From Sphingomonas sp. Leaf21 (GTDB taxonomy: Bacteria; Pseudomonadota; Alphaproteobacteria; Sphingomonadales; Sphingomonadaceae), in contig NZ_CAKASM010000003.1 in NCBI RefSeq assembly GCF_916858675.1, forward strand, positions 84,672-148,671: 64,000 bases of DNA. The letters run 5' to 3'. Numbering within the stretch: position 1 is the first letter of the stretch; each line of letters opens with the position of its first letter. The translations under genes were made by a program, and so were the position numbers. Below the pieces are notes generated by a model. That model was not told the origin of the DNA, ran no database searches, and saw only the letters and a program-made list of their open reading frames with translations. Shown here piece after piece: positions 1 through 9,730 of this stretch.

Positions 1-669
1 CATCCGCGCGAGGCGGAGCAGGCGGAGCAGCGCCTCTTCGTCATAGGTGGCGTGCTCGGCGGTCGCCTGGACCTCGGCGATGTGGCCGTTCTCGATCAGC
101 ACGAAATTGGCGTCGGCATCGGCGGCCGAATCCTCGATATAATCGAGGTCGAGGACGGGCGTGCCCTGGTGGATGCCGCACGACACGGCGGCGACCTTGT
201 TGCGGATCGGGTCGGCGGTCAGCCTGCCTTCGGCCAGCAGCTTGTTCACCGCGATGCGCAGCGCGACCCAGGCACCCGAGATGGCGGCGGTGCGGGTGCC
301 GCCATCGGCCTGGATCACGTCGCAGTCGAGCGTGATCTGCCGCTCGCCCAGCGCCTTCAGGTCGCAGACGGCGCGTAAGGATCGGCCGATCAGCCGCTGG
401 ATCTCCTGGGTGCGGCCCGATTGCTTGCCCTTGGCGGCCTCACGGCTGCCGCGCGTGTGGGTGGCGCGGGGGAGCATCCCGTACTCGGCCGTCACCCAGC
501 CCTCGCCCTTGCCGCGCAGGAAGGGGGGCACGCGCTCCTCGACGCTGGCGGTGACGAGCACTTTGGTATCGCCGAACCCGATCAGTACCGATCCTTCGGC
601 GTGGCGGGTGAAGTTCGGCTCGATGGTGATGGGACGCATCTGGTCGGGCATCCGGCCGGACGGGCGCAT
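1..669 (-). CDS. rph: Ribonuclease PH, 3' end cut by window edge
   Basis: Phosphorolytic 3'-5' exoribonuclease that trims tRNA 3' ends using phosphate. The protein begins [18 protein letters not shown], the family's usual RPSGR start, and continues with [19 protein letters not shown] and [16 protein letters not shown]. Further on, [19 protein letters not shown] contains the GGTRTA phosphate-site motif. 223 codons are visible; the family is about 238 residues, so roughly 15 C-terminal residues lie outside the window. It is divergent from hrcA, the common alphaproteobacterial arrangement. The ATG at 669 gives the expected N-terminus. Identity is firm. Confidence 0.96.
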   Translation of the reverse strand, partial: MRPSGRMPDQMRPITIEPNFTRHAEGSVLIGFGDTKVLVTASVEERVPPFLRGKGEGWVTAEYGMLPRATHTRGSREAAKGKQSGRTQEIQRLIGRSLRAVCDLKALGERQITLDCDVIQADGGTRTAAISGAWVALRIAVNKLLAEGRLTADPIRNKVAAVSCGIHQGTPVLDLDYIEDSAADADANFVLIENGHIAEVQATAEHATYDEEALLRLLRLARM

Positions 670-751
670 AGTCTTCTCCTTGTTCCTTGACCCAGCCCTA
701 ACCGCCCCCCGCGATTAGCGCCAGAGACCAAGGCGGCGATCCGAAGACACT

Positions 752-834
752 CTTCTTCTCCGCGTCCCCTCCGCGTCTCCGCGTGAGCCAATCTTCTTTT
801 TGCGCGCAGAGGCGCAGAGGACGCAGAGAAGAAG
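752..834. repeat. Imperfect inverted repeat between rph and hrcA
   Basis: Two 32-base arms (752-783 and 803-834) match at about 27 of 32 positions when one is inverted, with a 19-base loop. The arms are built from CGCAGAGG/CTCCGCGT units. Elements of this composition recur between genes in many proteobacterial genomes. It lies in the shared 5' region of two divergent genes, so it may affect either leader, but no function is shown. Confidence 0.7.
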
Positions 835-888
835 TCGGTTGTCTCCCGATCGCTTGAGCCGGTGCGGGGTGATGCCTACATTTGCCGA

Positions 889-1929
889 ATGGTCACCCCA
901 CCGATCACCGAACTGACCGACCGGGCGCGCGATATCTTTCGTGTGGTGGTCGACAGCTATCTGACCAGCGGGCAGCCGGTGGGGTCGAAGACGATCGCGC
1001 TGTCGGGGATCAACCTCTCGCCCGCCTCGATCCGCAACGTCCTGCAGGAATTGGAGGAGCGCGGGCTGCTGGCGGCGCCGCACACCAGCGCCGGGCGGAT
1101 GCCGACCGATATGGGGTTGCGGCTGTTCGTCGATGGCATGATGCATGCGATGGAGCCCAGCGCACAGGAACGCGCCGCGATCGAGGCGCGCGCGGCGCGC
1201 TCGGGCCCGGTCGAGGAGGCGCTGGCGGCGACGACGGCGGTGCTGTCGGGCCTGTCGGCCTGCGCGGGCCTCGTCATGGTGCCCAAGCGCGAGATGAAAC
1301 TTCGCTCGATCGGCTTCGTGCCGATTTCCCCGGCCCAGGCGCTCGCCGTGCTGGTGGCGGAGGACGGCGCGGTGGAGAATCGGGTGCTCGAACTGCCATC
1401 CGGCATGACGCCCTCGGCGTTGGTCGAGGCGGGCAATTATTTGTCCGCGACGCTCGCCGGGCTCACGCTGGGGCAGGCGCGCGAGCGGCTGGAGCGGGAA
1501 CTCGCGGCCGGGCGCGATGCGCTCGACGGGGCCGCGCGGGCGCTGGTCGAACAGGGGCTGGCGATCTGGAGCGAGGATGGCGAGCGCCGCCCGATCCTGA
1601 TCGTGCGGGGGCAGGGGCGGCTGATCGACGCCGCCGCCGCCGCCGATCTGGAACGGGTCCGCGATCTGCTCGACGATCTGGAGGGCAAGCAGGAGATCGC
1701 GCACCTGCTCGATTCGGCGCGGGCGGGCGATTCGACCCGCATCTTCATCGGCGCGGAGAACAAATTGTTCGCGCTGTCCGGTTCGTCGGTGATCGCCCGA
1801 CCCTTTCGCGGCCTGGACGGCCAGGTGGTCGGTGTGGTCGGCGTAATCGGGCCGACGCGGTTGAACTATGCCCGCGTCGTGCCCATGGTGGATTTCACGG
1901 CGGCAACGCTTGCCCGAATGATGGGCTGA
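889..1929 (+). CDS. hrcA: Heat-inducible transcription repressor HrcA
   Basis: Repressor of class I heat-shock genes that binds CIRCE operators and is kept active by GroEL. The N-terminal winged helix (about residues 1-75) includes SPASIRNVLQELEERGLL and HTSAGRMPTDMGLRLFVD, both typical of HrcA. The rest is the GAF-like effector/dimerisation part ending VVPMVDFTAATLARMMG. The ATG at 889 gives 346 residues, near the family's roughly 345; a GTG nine codons upstream (862) is an alternative. It is followed 8 bases later by grpE, the usual hrcA-grpE pair. No CIRCE copy was found in this window, so its targets (probably groESL) lie elsewhere. Confidence 0.96.
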   Translation: MVTPPITELTDRARDIFRVVVDSYLTSGQPVGSKTIALSGINLSPASIRNVLQELEERGLLAAPHTSAGRMPTDMGLRLFVDGMMHAMEPSAQERAAIEARAARSGPVEEALAATTAVLSGLSACAGLVMVPKREMKLRSIGFVPISPAQALAVLVAEDGAVENRVLELPSGMTPSALVEAGNYLSATLAGLTLGQARERLERELAAGRDALDGAARALVEQGLAIWSEDGERRPILIVRGQGRLIDAAAAADLERVRDLLDDLEGKQEIAHLLDSARAGDSTRIFIGAENKLFALSGSSVIARPFRGLDGQVVGVVGVIGPTRLNYARVVPMVDFTAATLARMMG

Positions 1930-1937
1930 CAGGGATT

Positions 1938-2486
1938 ATGATGAGCGACAACAGGACGAACGAAACCGAGACCGATCTGCGCGAGGAAACCGCGGAGGCC
2001 GCGCCCGAAGTGGCCGGTCAGGACCGTCTGGCCGAGCTGGAGAACCAGCTGGCCGAGGCGAAGCAGCAATATCTCTACGCCCAGGCCGAGAACCAGAATG
2101 TCCGCCGCCGCGCCGAGAAGGAAGCGGCCGATGCGCGCAACTATGCCGCGACCTCGTTCGCGCGCGACGTGCTGTCGGTCGCCGACAATCTCCAGCGTGC
2201 GCTGGCGGCGATCCCCGCCGACCTGCGCACCGACGACAAGTGGAAGGGGCTGGTCACCGGTCTCGACGCCACGGGTCGCGAACTGGATAGCGTGCTGGGC
2301 CGCCACGGCATCACCAAGATCGAGGCGATGGGTCAGGCGCTGGACCCCAACAAGCATCAGGCGATGATCGAGATGCCCTCCGACCAGGAACCGGGCACGA
2401 TCGTGCAGGAGATGCAATCGGGTTACATGATCAAGGACCGTCTGCTGCGTCCCGCGCTGGTGGCGGTTGCGAAGAAGCCGGACTGA
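1938..2486 (+). CDS. grpE: Nucleotide exchange factor GrpE
   Basis: Co-chaperone that releases ADP from DnaK. An acidic N-terminal tail leads into a long coiled coil (about residues 28-75, LAELENQLAEAKQQYLYAQA onward). The C-terminal beta domain carries the family signature around GTIVQEMQSGYMIKDRLLRP. Length is 182 residues, normal for alphaproteobacteria. Two adjacent ATG codons (1938, 1941) make the exact start ambiguous by one residue. It is probably cotranscribed with hrcA and is closed by a strong hairpin at 2510-2541. Confidence 0.96.
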   Translation: MMSDNRTNETETDLREETAEAAPEVAGQDRLAELENQLAEAKQQYLYAQAENQNVRRRAEKEAADARNYAATSFARDVLSVADNLQRALAAIPADLRTDDKWKGLVTGLDATGRELDSVLGRHGITKIEAMGQALDPNKHQAMIEMPSDQEPGTIVQEMQSGYMIKDRLLRPALVAVAKKPD

Positions 2487-2509
2487 TCCGGCTCTTGCGA
2501 CGCGAAAAT

Positions 2510-2541
2510 GGAAAGGGCGGTCCTTCGGGGCCGCCCTTTTC
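2510..2541. terminator. Bidirectional rho-independent terminator between grpE and flagellin
   Basis: A 12-base-pair stem, arms 2512-2523 and 2528-2539, contains one G-T wobble and is closed by a TTCG tetraloop. It is flanked by A-rich sequence on the left and TTTT on the right, so it can end transcription of grpE on the plus strand and of the convergent flagellin gene on the minus strand. Confidence 0.9.
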
Positions 2542-3671
2542 TATTGGCCGAGCAGTTTCAGCACGTCCTGCTGGCTGCGATTGGCCTGGGACAGCATCGC
2601 GGTCGATGCCTGGGACAGGATCTGCGCGCGGGCGAGCTTGACCGTCTCCTCCGAATAATCGGTATCGGCGATGCGCGAACGCGCCTCCGACAGGTTCGTC
2701 GATCCGCTGGTCAGGGTGCTAACCGCTGATTCCAGCCGGTTGCCCGTCGCGCCGAGCTGTCCCCGCACGCGCGCCACCGTGCCGAGCAGTTCGTCGGCGC
2801 GCTTCAGCGTATTGTCGGTGCGATAGCGATTGGTGACGTTCAGTTCATCGGGCAGCGCGAATTCGCGGCGCTTGAGATAATCGTCGAAGCTGTAACCGCT
2901 GTTGTAGGTCGCGCCATTGGGATCATACCATTGATCGCCCGGCCGTTCATAGACGATGCGCCCGATATCGGCGCGGTCGATATCCGCACCCGCGATCCTG
3001 CCGCCCGCCATATAGTCGTCGAACGTCACCAGATGCGACCGGACATTGTTGGTCGACGGGTCATAGGGCTGCGGCGGGGTCAGGCGCGCATTGTAGCCCG
3101 ATGACCAGTAATAGCCGATATCGTCGCGGATATAATGGGTCGCGATCGGCGGGATGGCGACGGGGATGGTGTCGTCGACATTCGGCCCGGCCTGGATGTT
3201 CAGCGTGATGCTGGCATCGACCAGTGTGTTGTCCCTGTCGTAGATGGGGGCGTTGTTGTTGAACAGCGCCACGCCGTTGAACGAGGCGTTGCGCATCGTC
3301 TGTTCGATCTGCGTCGCCAGTGCGGTGACCTCCAGCTGCAGGGCGGCGCGGTCGTTGGCGCTATAGGTTCCCGACCCCGCCTGTACCGCCAGTTCGCGCA
3401 CGCGCTGGATCATGTTGGACACCTCGCCGAGCACGCCGTCGGCGGTCTGGACCAGCGAGACGCCGTCCATGGCGTTGCGGATGCCCTGCGACATGCCGCG
3501 AATCTGCGCGGTCATCGCGCTGCTGATCGCCAGCCCGGCGGCGTCGTCCTTGGCGGTGTTGATCCGCTGCCCCGTCGAAAGCCGCGCCATGGCCTCACCC
3601 AACTCATGGCTTGAGCGTTGGGTGGCAGCCATGGCGCGTAGCGCGGCGCCGTTCGTGTTGATGACCGTCAT
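2541..3671 (-). CDS. Flagellin
   Basis: Structural protein of the flagellar filament. The N-terminal D0/D1 part (about 1-150) has MTVINTNGAALRAM, RLSTGQRINTAKDDAAGLAI and QTADGVLGEVSNMIQRVREL. The C-terminal D1/D0 part has ARSRIADTDYSEETVKLAR and ends QQDVLKLLGQ. Between them is an unusual segment of about 120 residues rich in Tyr, Asp and Pro (YIRDDIGYYWSSGYNARL, PGDQWYDPNGATYNSGYSFD), presumably a surface-exposed D2/D3 region. Start at 3671 was preferred over an ATG four codons upstream because GGGAG sits at good spacing and MxVINTN is the conserved start. No other flagellar gene is in the window. Confidence 0.93.
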   Translation of the reverse strand: MTVINTNGAALRAMAATQRSSHELGEAMARLSTGQRINTAKDDAAGLAISSAMTAQIRGMSQGIRNAMDGVSLVQTADGVLGEVSNMIQRVRELAVQAGSGTYSANDRAALQLEVTALATQIEQTMRNASFNGVALFNNNAPIYDRDNTLVDASITLNIQAGPNVDDTIPVAIPPIATHYIRDDIGYYWSSGYNARLTPPQPYDPSTNNVRSHLVTFDDYMAGGRIAGADIDRADIGRIVYERPGDQWYDPNGATYNSGYSFDDYLKRREFALPDELNVTNRYRTDNTLKRADELLGTVARVRGQLGATGNRLESAVSTLTSGSTNLSEARSRIADTDYSEETVKLARAQILSQASTAMLSQANRSQQDVLKLLGQ

Positions 3672-3813
3672 GGTTACTCCCATCCCCAGACGAGCACGCG
3701 ACCGGCGCGCGCGATCACATGGCTATGGGAGGATTAACCATGGCGGGGCCATCCGGGTTTTTCCCGGTGTTTGTAGTGGGATGCCGTTGCGAGGGGCGGG
3801 GGCGCGCCGCTTT

Positions 3814-3940
3814 CCCTCCCCCATCCCCTCCCGCTTGCGGGAGGGGCGTGCTTGTGGTGGGCGCGGGGCATCGCATCGGAGGTGCGCGTGACATCGCGGC
3901 GGGCACGCCCCTCCCGCAGGCGGCAGGGGATGGGGGAGGG
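3814..3940. repeat. Family A palindromic repeat, inverted pair
   Basis: Two 38-base copies (3814-3851 and 3903-3940) are inverted relative to each other with about two mismatches. Each contains an internal CCTCCCGC/GCGGGAGG palindrome. The pair fills most of the 291-base gap between the flagellin start and the next gene. The same unit recurs at 9.6, 18.9, 22.8, 38.3 and 45.1 kb, which marks it as a dispersed REP-like element. Confidence 0.9.
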
Positions 3941-3962
3941 CCCGGCCGCAAGCGAGACGGCC

Positions 3963-4424
3963 TCAGCCTGTCCCCCGAAACGGCACTAACGTCTCATATT
4001 GCGCCAGCGGCGGCGCGCCCGCGACGACAGCGCCGCGTTTCAACAGGAACGCGTGACGGACGATCTCCGCCTGCTGTTCGAGGCCGTAGCGGCGGAACGC
4101 CTGTCCCGGCTTCATGGCGTAGCTGTAACGGCAAAAGGGATGGCGTTTGAGCGGCAGGAAAATGCCCTGCTGGTGTTGCCAGATATGCACCATCTCATGC
4201 ACGAACAGCCCCTGTTCGTGGAGCGGGCAGCCGCCGAAATCCTCGCGCCACAAGCCGCCCTTCGGATGGAAGTGGATGCAGCCCGTCGGCGCCATCACCG
4301 TATCGCGCGGTTGGAAAAAGGCCCATTTGGTGGGCGACAGCCGCACCCGGTCATAGTCGATGGCGTCCCCGAAGACCGAACGCGCCAGCGTTTCCTCGGC
4401 ATCGGTGAGCGAACGCCTGGTCAC
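3963..4424 (-). CDS. HExxH-motif protein, putative zinc metalloprotease fold
   Basis: A 153-residue protein with the sequence LFVHEMVHIWQHQQG near its middle. HEMVH fits the HExxH zinc-binding motif, and a downstream acidic residue (EQQAEIVRHAF) could be a third ligand. No signal peptide or membrane segment is apparent. Similar sphingomonad proteins are, as I recall, often labelled vgr-related, but I see no real resemblance to VgrG. The GTG start at 4424 overlaps the stop of the upstream lipoprotein gene (GTGA), implying translational coupling. Substrate and activity are unknown. Confidence 0.75.
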   Translation of the reverse strand: MTRRSLTDAEETLARSVFGDAIDYDRVRLSPTKWAFFQPRDTVMAPTGCIHFHPKGGLWREDFGGCPLHEQGLFVHEMVHIWQHQQGIFLPLKRHPFCRYSYAMKPGQAFRRYGLEQQAEIVRHAFLLKRGAVVAGAPPLAQYETLVPFRGTG

Positions 4425-4861
4425 GACGCGTCGGGCGCCGGATTGCCCGCGCCGATCACCCGTGCGCCCTGGCGCAGCCGCGTGCCGTCGGAGAAGGTCA
4501 GCAGCAGTGACAGGATGCGCCCCGGCTTCACCCCCGGATTCATGTCGTAGAGCATGACATGCCGCCCGCCGGGCTGAAAGCTGACGGTCGCACCGGCGGG
4601 GATCGGCACGCTGTCCACCTTGCGCATCGCCATGCCGCCCTCGTGCATCTCGGAAGTGATGGCGACGTCGCTGCCGACCGAGATCAGGTTCAGCGGGGTC
4701 GGACCGCCGTGGATGACGAAATAGGCGGCCGCCGGGCGTCCCGGTACGGCGGCGAGGCGGACCCAGCCCTCTTCGCTCGACAGCTCCGGCCTCGACGAGC
4801 AGCCCGTCAGGGCGAGTGCCCCGGCGAGCGCGCAAAGGCCCGGAAAAATGGCGCGGCGCAT
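4421..4861 (-). CDS. PCu(A)C-type copper chaperone lipoprotein
   Basis: Periplasmic, membrane-anchored Cu(I)-binding protein of the DUF461/PCu(A)C family, which delivers copper to cytochrome oxidase assembly. The N-terminus MRRAIFPGLCALAGALALTGCSS is a lipoprotein signal with lipobox LTGC. The copper motif is visible: MHEGGMAMRKVDSVPIPAG followed by GGRHVMLYDM, which supplies the spaced His and Met ligands. Start at 4861 matches the signal peptide. It overlaps the HExxH gene downstream by 4 bases. Length of 146 residues is typical. Confidence 0.88.
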   Translation of the reverse strand: MRRAIFPGLCALAGALALTGCSSRPELSSEEGWVRLAAVPGRPAAAYFVIHGGPTPLNLISVGSDVAITSEMHEGGMAMRKVDSVPIPAGATVSFQPGGRHVMLYDMNPGVKPGRILSLLLTFSDGTRLRQGARVIGAGNPAPDAS

Positions 4862-4914
4862 GACAATCCCTCCCGTTTCGGCAAATCCCGAAACGACCCT
4901 AGGTTCCATCCAAT

Positions 4915-4942
4915 CTTGCGGCAACGGATCGCCCACCTATAT
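4915..4942 (+). promoter_or_regulatory. Candidate sigma-32 promoter of dnaK
   Basis: CTTG at 4915-4918 and CTATAT at 4937-4942 are separated by 18 bases, matching the alphaproteobacterial sigma-32 pattern CTTG-N17/18-CTATAT. It lies about 100 bases upstream of the dnaK start in the right orientation. The transcription start has not been mapped. Confidence 0.6.
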
Positions 4943-5040
4943 CCGGCGAGTGAACGGGGTTTTCGGGTCGCCGCTTTCGGGACCGGACGACCCCGGCATC
5001 TGACTTCCGGACTATGTTCTTGAGGGGCATTTAGAGACTT

Positions 5041-6939
<1,899 letters not shown>

Positions 6940-6999
6940 GGCGCTTGGCCTGGCCTGCCTTCGGGTGGGTCGGGCCATGGCCTTTGGTGTTGGAATACC

Positions 7000-7021
7000 G
7001 CCCCGGCGAATATGGCCGGGG
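7000..7021. other. Hairpin in the dnaK-dnaJ spacer
   Basis: CCCCGGC (7001-7007) and GCCGGGG (7015-7021) form a 7-base-pair stem with a 7-base loop in the 175-base gap between dnaK and dnaJ. There is no T tract, so it is more likely a processing or read-through-modulating hairpin than a full terminator. Confidence 0.5.
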
Positions 7022-7114
7022 CCCATGACGAAGCGCTTCGCGGTGTCGCTCCGTCCGGCCTGATGGCGCGGTCGGCCAGCGAGGCGCGCACGGGCGGACG
7101 GGGCGAGACCGGGC

Positions 7115-8248
7115 ATGAGCACGACGATCGATTATTATGAGCTGCTCGAATGCGAGCGCACGGCGGACGATGCGACGATCAAGTCGCGCTACCGCAAGCT
7201 GGCCATGCAGTACCACCCGGACCGCAACGCGGGCTGCAAGGACTCGGAGGCCAAGTTCAAGGCGATCAGCGAAGCCTATGACTGCCTGAAGGATCCCCAG
7301 AAGCGCGCGGCCTATGACCGCTACGGCCATGCCGCCTTCCAGCAGGGCATGGGCGGCGGTGGTGGCGGCGGGGCACAGGATTTCGGCGCCTTTTCCGACA
7401 TTTTCGAAAGCGTCTTCGGCGAATTCATGGGCGGCGGGCGTGGCGGCGGTGGGCGACAGGCGCCCCGGCGCGGCGCGGACCTGCGCTACGACATGGAAAT
7501 CACGCTCGAGGAAGCGTTCCATGGCAAGCAGACCGAGATCACCGTCGATGTTTCGGCGGCCTGTGACACCTGCGATGGCTCGGGCGCCAAGGCGGGGACC
7601 AGCGCCAAGACCTGCCAGCAGTGCGGCGGCCATGGCAAGGTGCGCGCGCAGCAGGGCTTTTTCGTGGTCGAGCGGACCTGCCCGGTCTGTCAGGGTGCAG
7701 GGCAGATCATCGCCGATCCCTGCCCCGACTGTCGGGGCGACGGCCGGGTCGAGAAGACCAAGACGCTGTCGGTCAACGTGCCTGCGGGCGTCGACGAGGG
7801 CACCCGCATCCGCCTGTCCGGCGAAGGCGAGGCGGGCGCGCGCGGCGCACCTGCGGGTGACCTCTACATCTTCCTGCACGTGAAGCGGCACGCGATCTTC
7901 GAGCGCGAGGGCACGACGCTGTTCGCGCGCGCGCCGATCAGCTTCACCACGGCGGCGCTTGGCGGCTCGCTGTCGATACCCGGTCTCGACGGTCGCACGC
8001 ACGACATCAAGATTCCGGCGGGCATCCAGTCGGGCAAGCAGCTCCGCCAGCGCGGCGCGGGTATGCCCGTGCTCCAGGGGCGCGGCACCGGCGACCTGGT
8101 CATCCAGATCGAGGTGGAGACGCCCACCCGCCTGTCCACCCGCCAGCGCGAACTGCTCGAACTGTTCCGCGAGACCGAGACGGGCGACGAGTGTCCCGAA
8201 AGCCAGGGCTTCTTCGCCAAGTTGAAGAGCGTGTTCGCGGGGGAGTGA
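7115..8248 (+). CDS. dnaJ: Molecular chaperone DnaJ (Hsp40)
   Basis: Co-chaperone that delivers substrates to DnaK and stimulates its ATPase. The J domain has the HPD motif at residues 34-36 ([11 protein letters not shown]), followed by a Gly-rich linker. Four zinc-finger CxxCxGxG repeats follow: [24 protein letters not shown] and CPDCRGDG. The C-terminal substrate-binding beta domains complete the type I DnaJ layout. Length is 377 residues. It follows dnaK in the same direction. Confidence 0.98.
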   Translation: MSTTIDYYELLECERTADDATIKSRYRKLAMQYHPDRNAGCKDSEAKFKAISEAYDCLKDPQKRAAYDRYGHAAFQQGMGGGGGGGAQDFGAFSDIFESVFGEFMGGGRGGGGRQAPRRGADLRYDMEITLEEAFHGKQTEITVDVSAACDTCDGSGAKAGTSAKTCQQCGGHGKVRAQQGFFVVERTCPVCQGAGQIIADPCPDCRGDGRVEKTKTLSVNVPAGVDEGTRIRLSGEGEAGARGAPAGDLYIFLHVKRHAIFEREGTTLFARAPISFTTAALGGSLSIPGLDGRTHDIKIPAGIQSGKQLRQRGAGMPVLQGRGTGDLVIQIEVETPTRLSTRQRELLELFRETETGDECPESQGFFAKLKSVFAGE

Positions 8249-8302
8249 TTCGCACCCGGACCGTGGAGTGTCGGGAAGGGCGCCGGTGACACGCCCTCCC
8301 GT

Positions 8303-8884
8303 TCAGGGCTTGGTGCTGGCGGCCTTCATCCGATCCAGCTTCCTGACCTGCTCCGACTGTACCGGCACCCCCAGTGCCTGTCGCAGGCTGTCCGGGATCA
8401 ACGTGCGATCATAGGGATCCATAGTCGGCCCGGTTTCCTTCGACTGGCTATATTGCGTGCCATAGATTTGCGGCTGTCCGATCTTCATCAGATAGCGGTC
8501 GAGCGTGGCCGCCGCGATCCAGCTCGATTCGGCCTTGCCACGCGCCACCGCCGCGATCGCCAGAGAATGGGCGAGCAGATAGTCCGCGGCGTCCGAGCCA
8601 TGCTGGAAGATGAAGGCGGCGTGGTAATAATCCTCGGCGGTGATGATCCGCCCTTGTGCCAGCATGGTCCGGGCTTCGACCCGGCGTGCGGCGTCCTCTG
8701 CGATCATGCGTCGGATCGCCATCATGTCGATCGGCTTGGCCGGATCGATGGTGGCCCGGATCGCCTGATCCGCATCGAACATCGCGGTCAATTCGCGATT
8801 GTCCTGCGATGCCGGAGCCTGTGCCGACAGTTGCGCCGGGCCGAGGGCCATGCTCGCCACCACGATCCACCATGCTATCCGCAT
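8303..8884 (-). CDS. Secreted protein resembling the DUF6624 family
   Basis: A 193-residue protein with an N-terminal signal peptide (MRIAWWIVVASMALGPAQLS, cleavage near AQA). The body contains TAEDYYHAAFIFQHGSDAAD, WIAAATLDRYLMKIGQPQIY and GTQYSQ, the pattern I associate with DUF6624 (Yyh-AA-ifQHg, AatlDRyL, PQiyGTQ). That family has no assigned biochemical role. It converges with dnaJ. Start at 8884 is chosen because it gives the signal peptide; longer readings extend into upstream non-coding sequence. Confidence 0.72.
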   Translation of the reverse strand: MRIAWWIVVASMALGPAQLSAQAPASQDNRELTAMFDADQAIRATIDPAKPIDMMAIRRMIAEDAARRVEARTMLAQGRIITAEDYYHAAFIFQHGSDAADYLLAHSLAIAAVARGKAESSWIAAATLDRYLMKIGQPQIYGTQYSQSKETGPTMDPYDRTLIPDSLRQALGVPVQSEQVRKLDRMKAASTKP

Positions 8885-9035
8885 TGCCCCGTCCCCTTTT
8901 GCAGAGGCAGCATGAGTTGCATTTGAAAACGCTGCCCGCAAGAGCAAGGCAAAGTTGCGATGCGCGGGGCATCGCTTGCTTGCCAAAAGCGGGTTTTGCA
9001 GGTCCATTGGCGGTGTCCGATGGAAGGAAGACGAT

Positions 9036-9548
9036 ATGATCCCCCGGCTGCTTGCCCTGTCCCTGATCGCCGCGTCCGTTACGCTCCCCGCCGCCGCGCC
9101 CGTGTCCGCCCCGCGCATCGGCGTCGCGAGCTTCGAGGCCTTGGCCAAGCCGCTGCCGCTTCCCTACCATGCGGGGAACGCCAAGGCGGAGATCGCGGCG
9201 GCGCGGGCGCGGGCGGTGAAGGCGCACAAGCGCGTGCTGATCGATCTGGGCGGTAACTGGTGCCTGGACTGCCGCCTGCTGGCAGGGGTGATGGAAACGC
9301 CCCAGATGCGCCCCTTCGTCGCGAAGCATTTCGAGGTGGTGACGGTCGATGTCGGCCGGTTCGACCAGAATATGGATATCCCGGCGTCCTACGGCATTAA
9401 GGGCCGTTTGCAGGGGGTGCCCGCCGTGCTGATCGTCGATCCGAAGACCAACACGCTGGTCAATGCGGGCCGTGAGACGGCGCTGGCCGATGCGCGGGCG
9501 ATGACGCCGCAGGCGGTGGCGGACTGGTTGGCCGGTTGGGTGGGGTGA
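9036..9548 (+). CDS. Thioredoxin-fold periplasmic protein
   Basis: A 170-residue exported protein. The N-terminus MIPRLLALSLIAASVTLPAA is a signal peptide. The active-site CxxC is at residues 76-79 (GGNWCLDC), followed by the cis-Pro loop GVPAVLIVDP. It probably serves as a thiol-disulfide reductant or oxidant in the periplasm; the CLDC active site differs from the CGPC of thioredoxin. GGAAGG-like sequence 8 bases ahead supports the ATG at 9036. It is divergent from the DUF6624-like gene. Confidence 0.85.
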   Translation: MIPRLLALSLIAASVTLPAAAPVSAPRIGVASFEALAKPLPLPYHAGNAKAEIAAARARAVKAHKRVLIDLGGNWCLDCRLLAGVMETPQMRPFVAKHFEVVTVDVGRFDQNMDIPASYGIKGRLQGVPAVLIVDPKTNTLVNAGRETALADARAMTPQAVADWLAGWVG

Positions 9549-9585
9549 GCCGCATCAGCCTTCCGGCCCGGTGACGTCGGGCGTT

Positions 9586-9686
9586 CCCTCCCCCAACCCC
9601 TCCCGCCTGCGGGAGGGGAGAGAAGGTGGACAACCGCTTCCCCACATAGCTCCTCTCCCGCGGGCGGGAGGAGTTGGGGGAGGGGA
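9586..9686. repeat. Family A palindromic repeat, inverted pair
   Basis: A left copy beginning CCCTCCCCCAACCCCTCCCG and a right copy ending GGAGTTGGGGGAGGGG are inverted around about 35 bases. It lies between the convergent thioredoxin-fold gene and purB, where the hairpin could also act as a transcription barrier. Confidence 0.88.
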
Positions 9687-9730
9687 GTCCCCAGCGGCAC
9701 TAACGGCGCCGATGGGACTCCCCCCATCCA

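Noticed and set aside
720..888. CIRCE operator upstream of hrcA
   Set aside because: No TTAGCACTC/GAGTGCTAA pair is present; the inverted repeat there has a different sequence.
8263..8303. Rho-independent terminator after dnaJ
   Set aside because: A GGGAAGGGCG/CGCCCTCCC stem exists but has a bulge and no T tract, so I did not list it as a terminator.
9036..9548. Thioredoxin-fold protein as a DsbA/DsbE member
   Set aside because: The active site is CLDC and the surrounding fold elements do not match DsbA or CcmG closely enough to assign a pathway.
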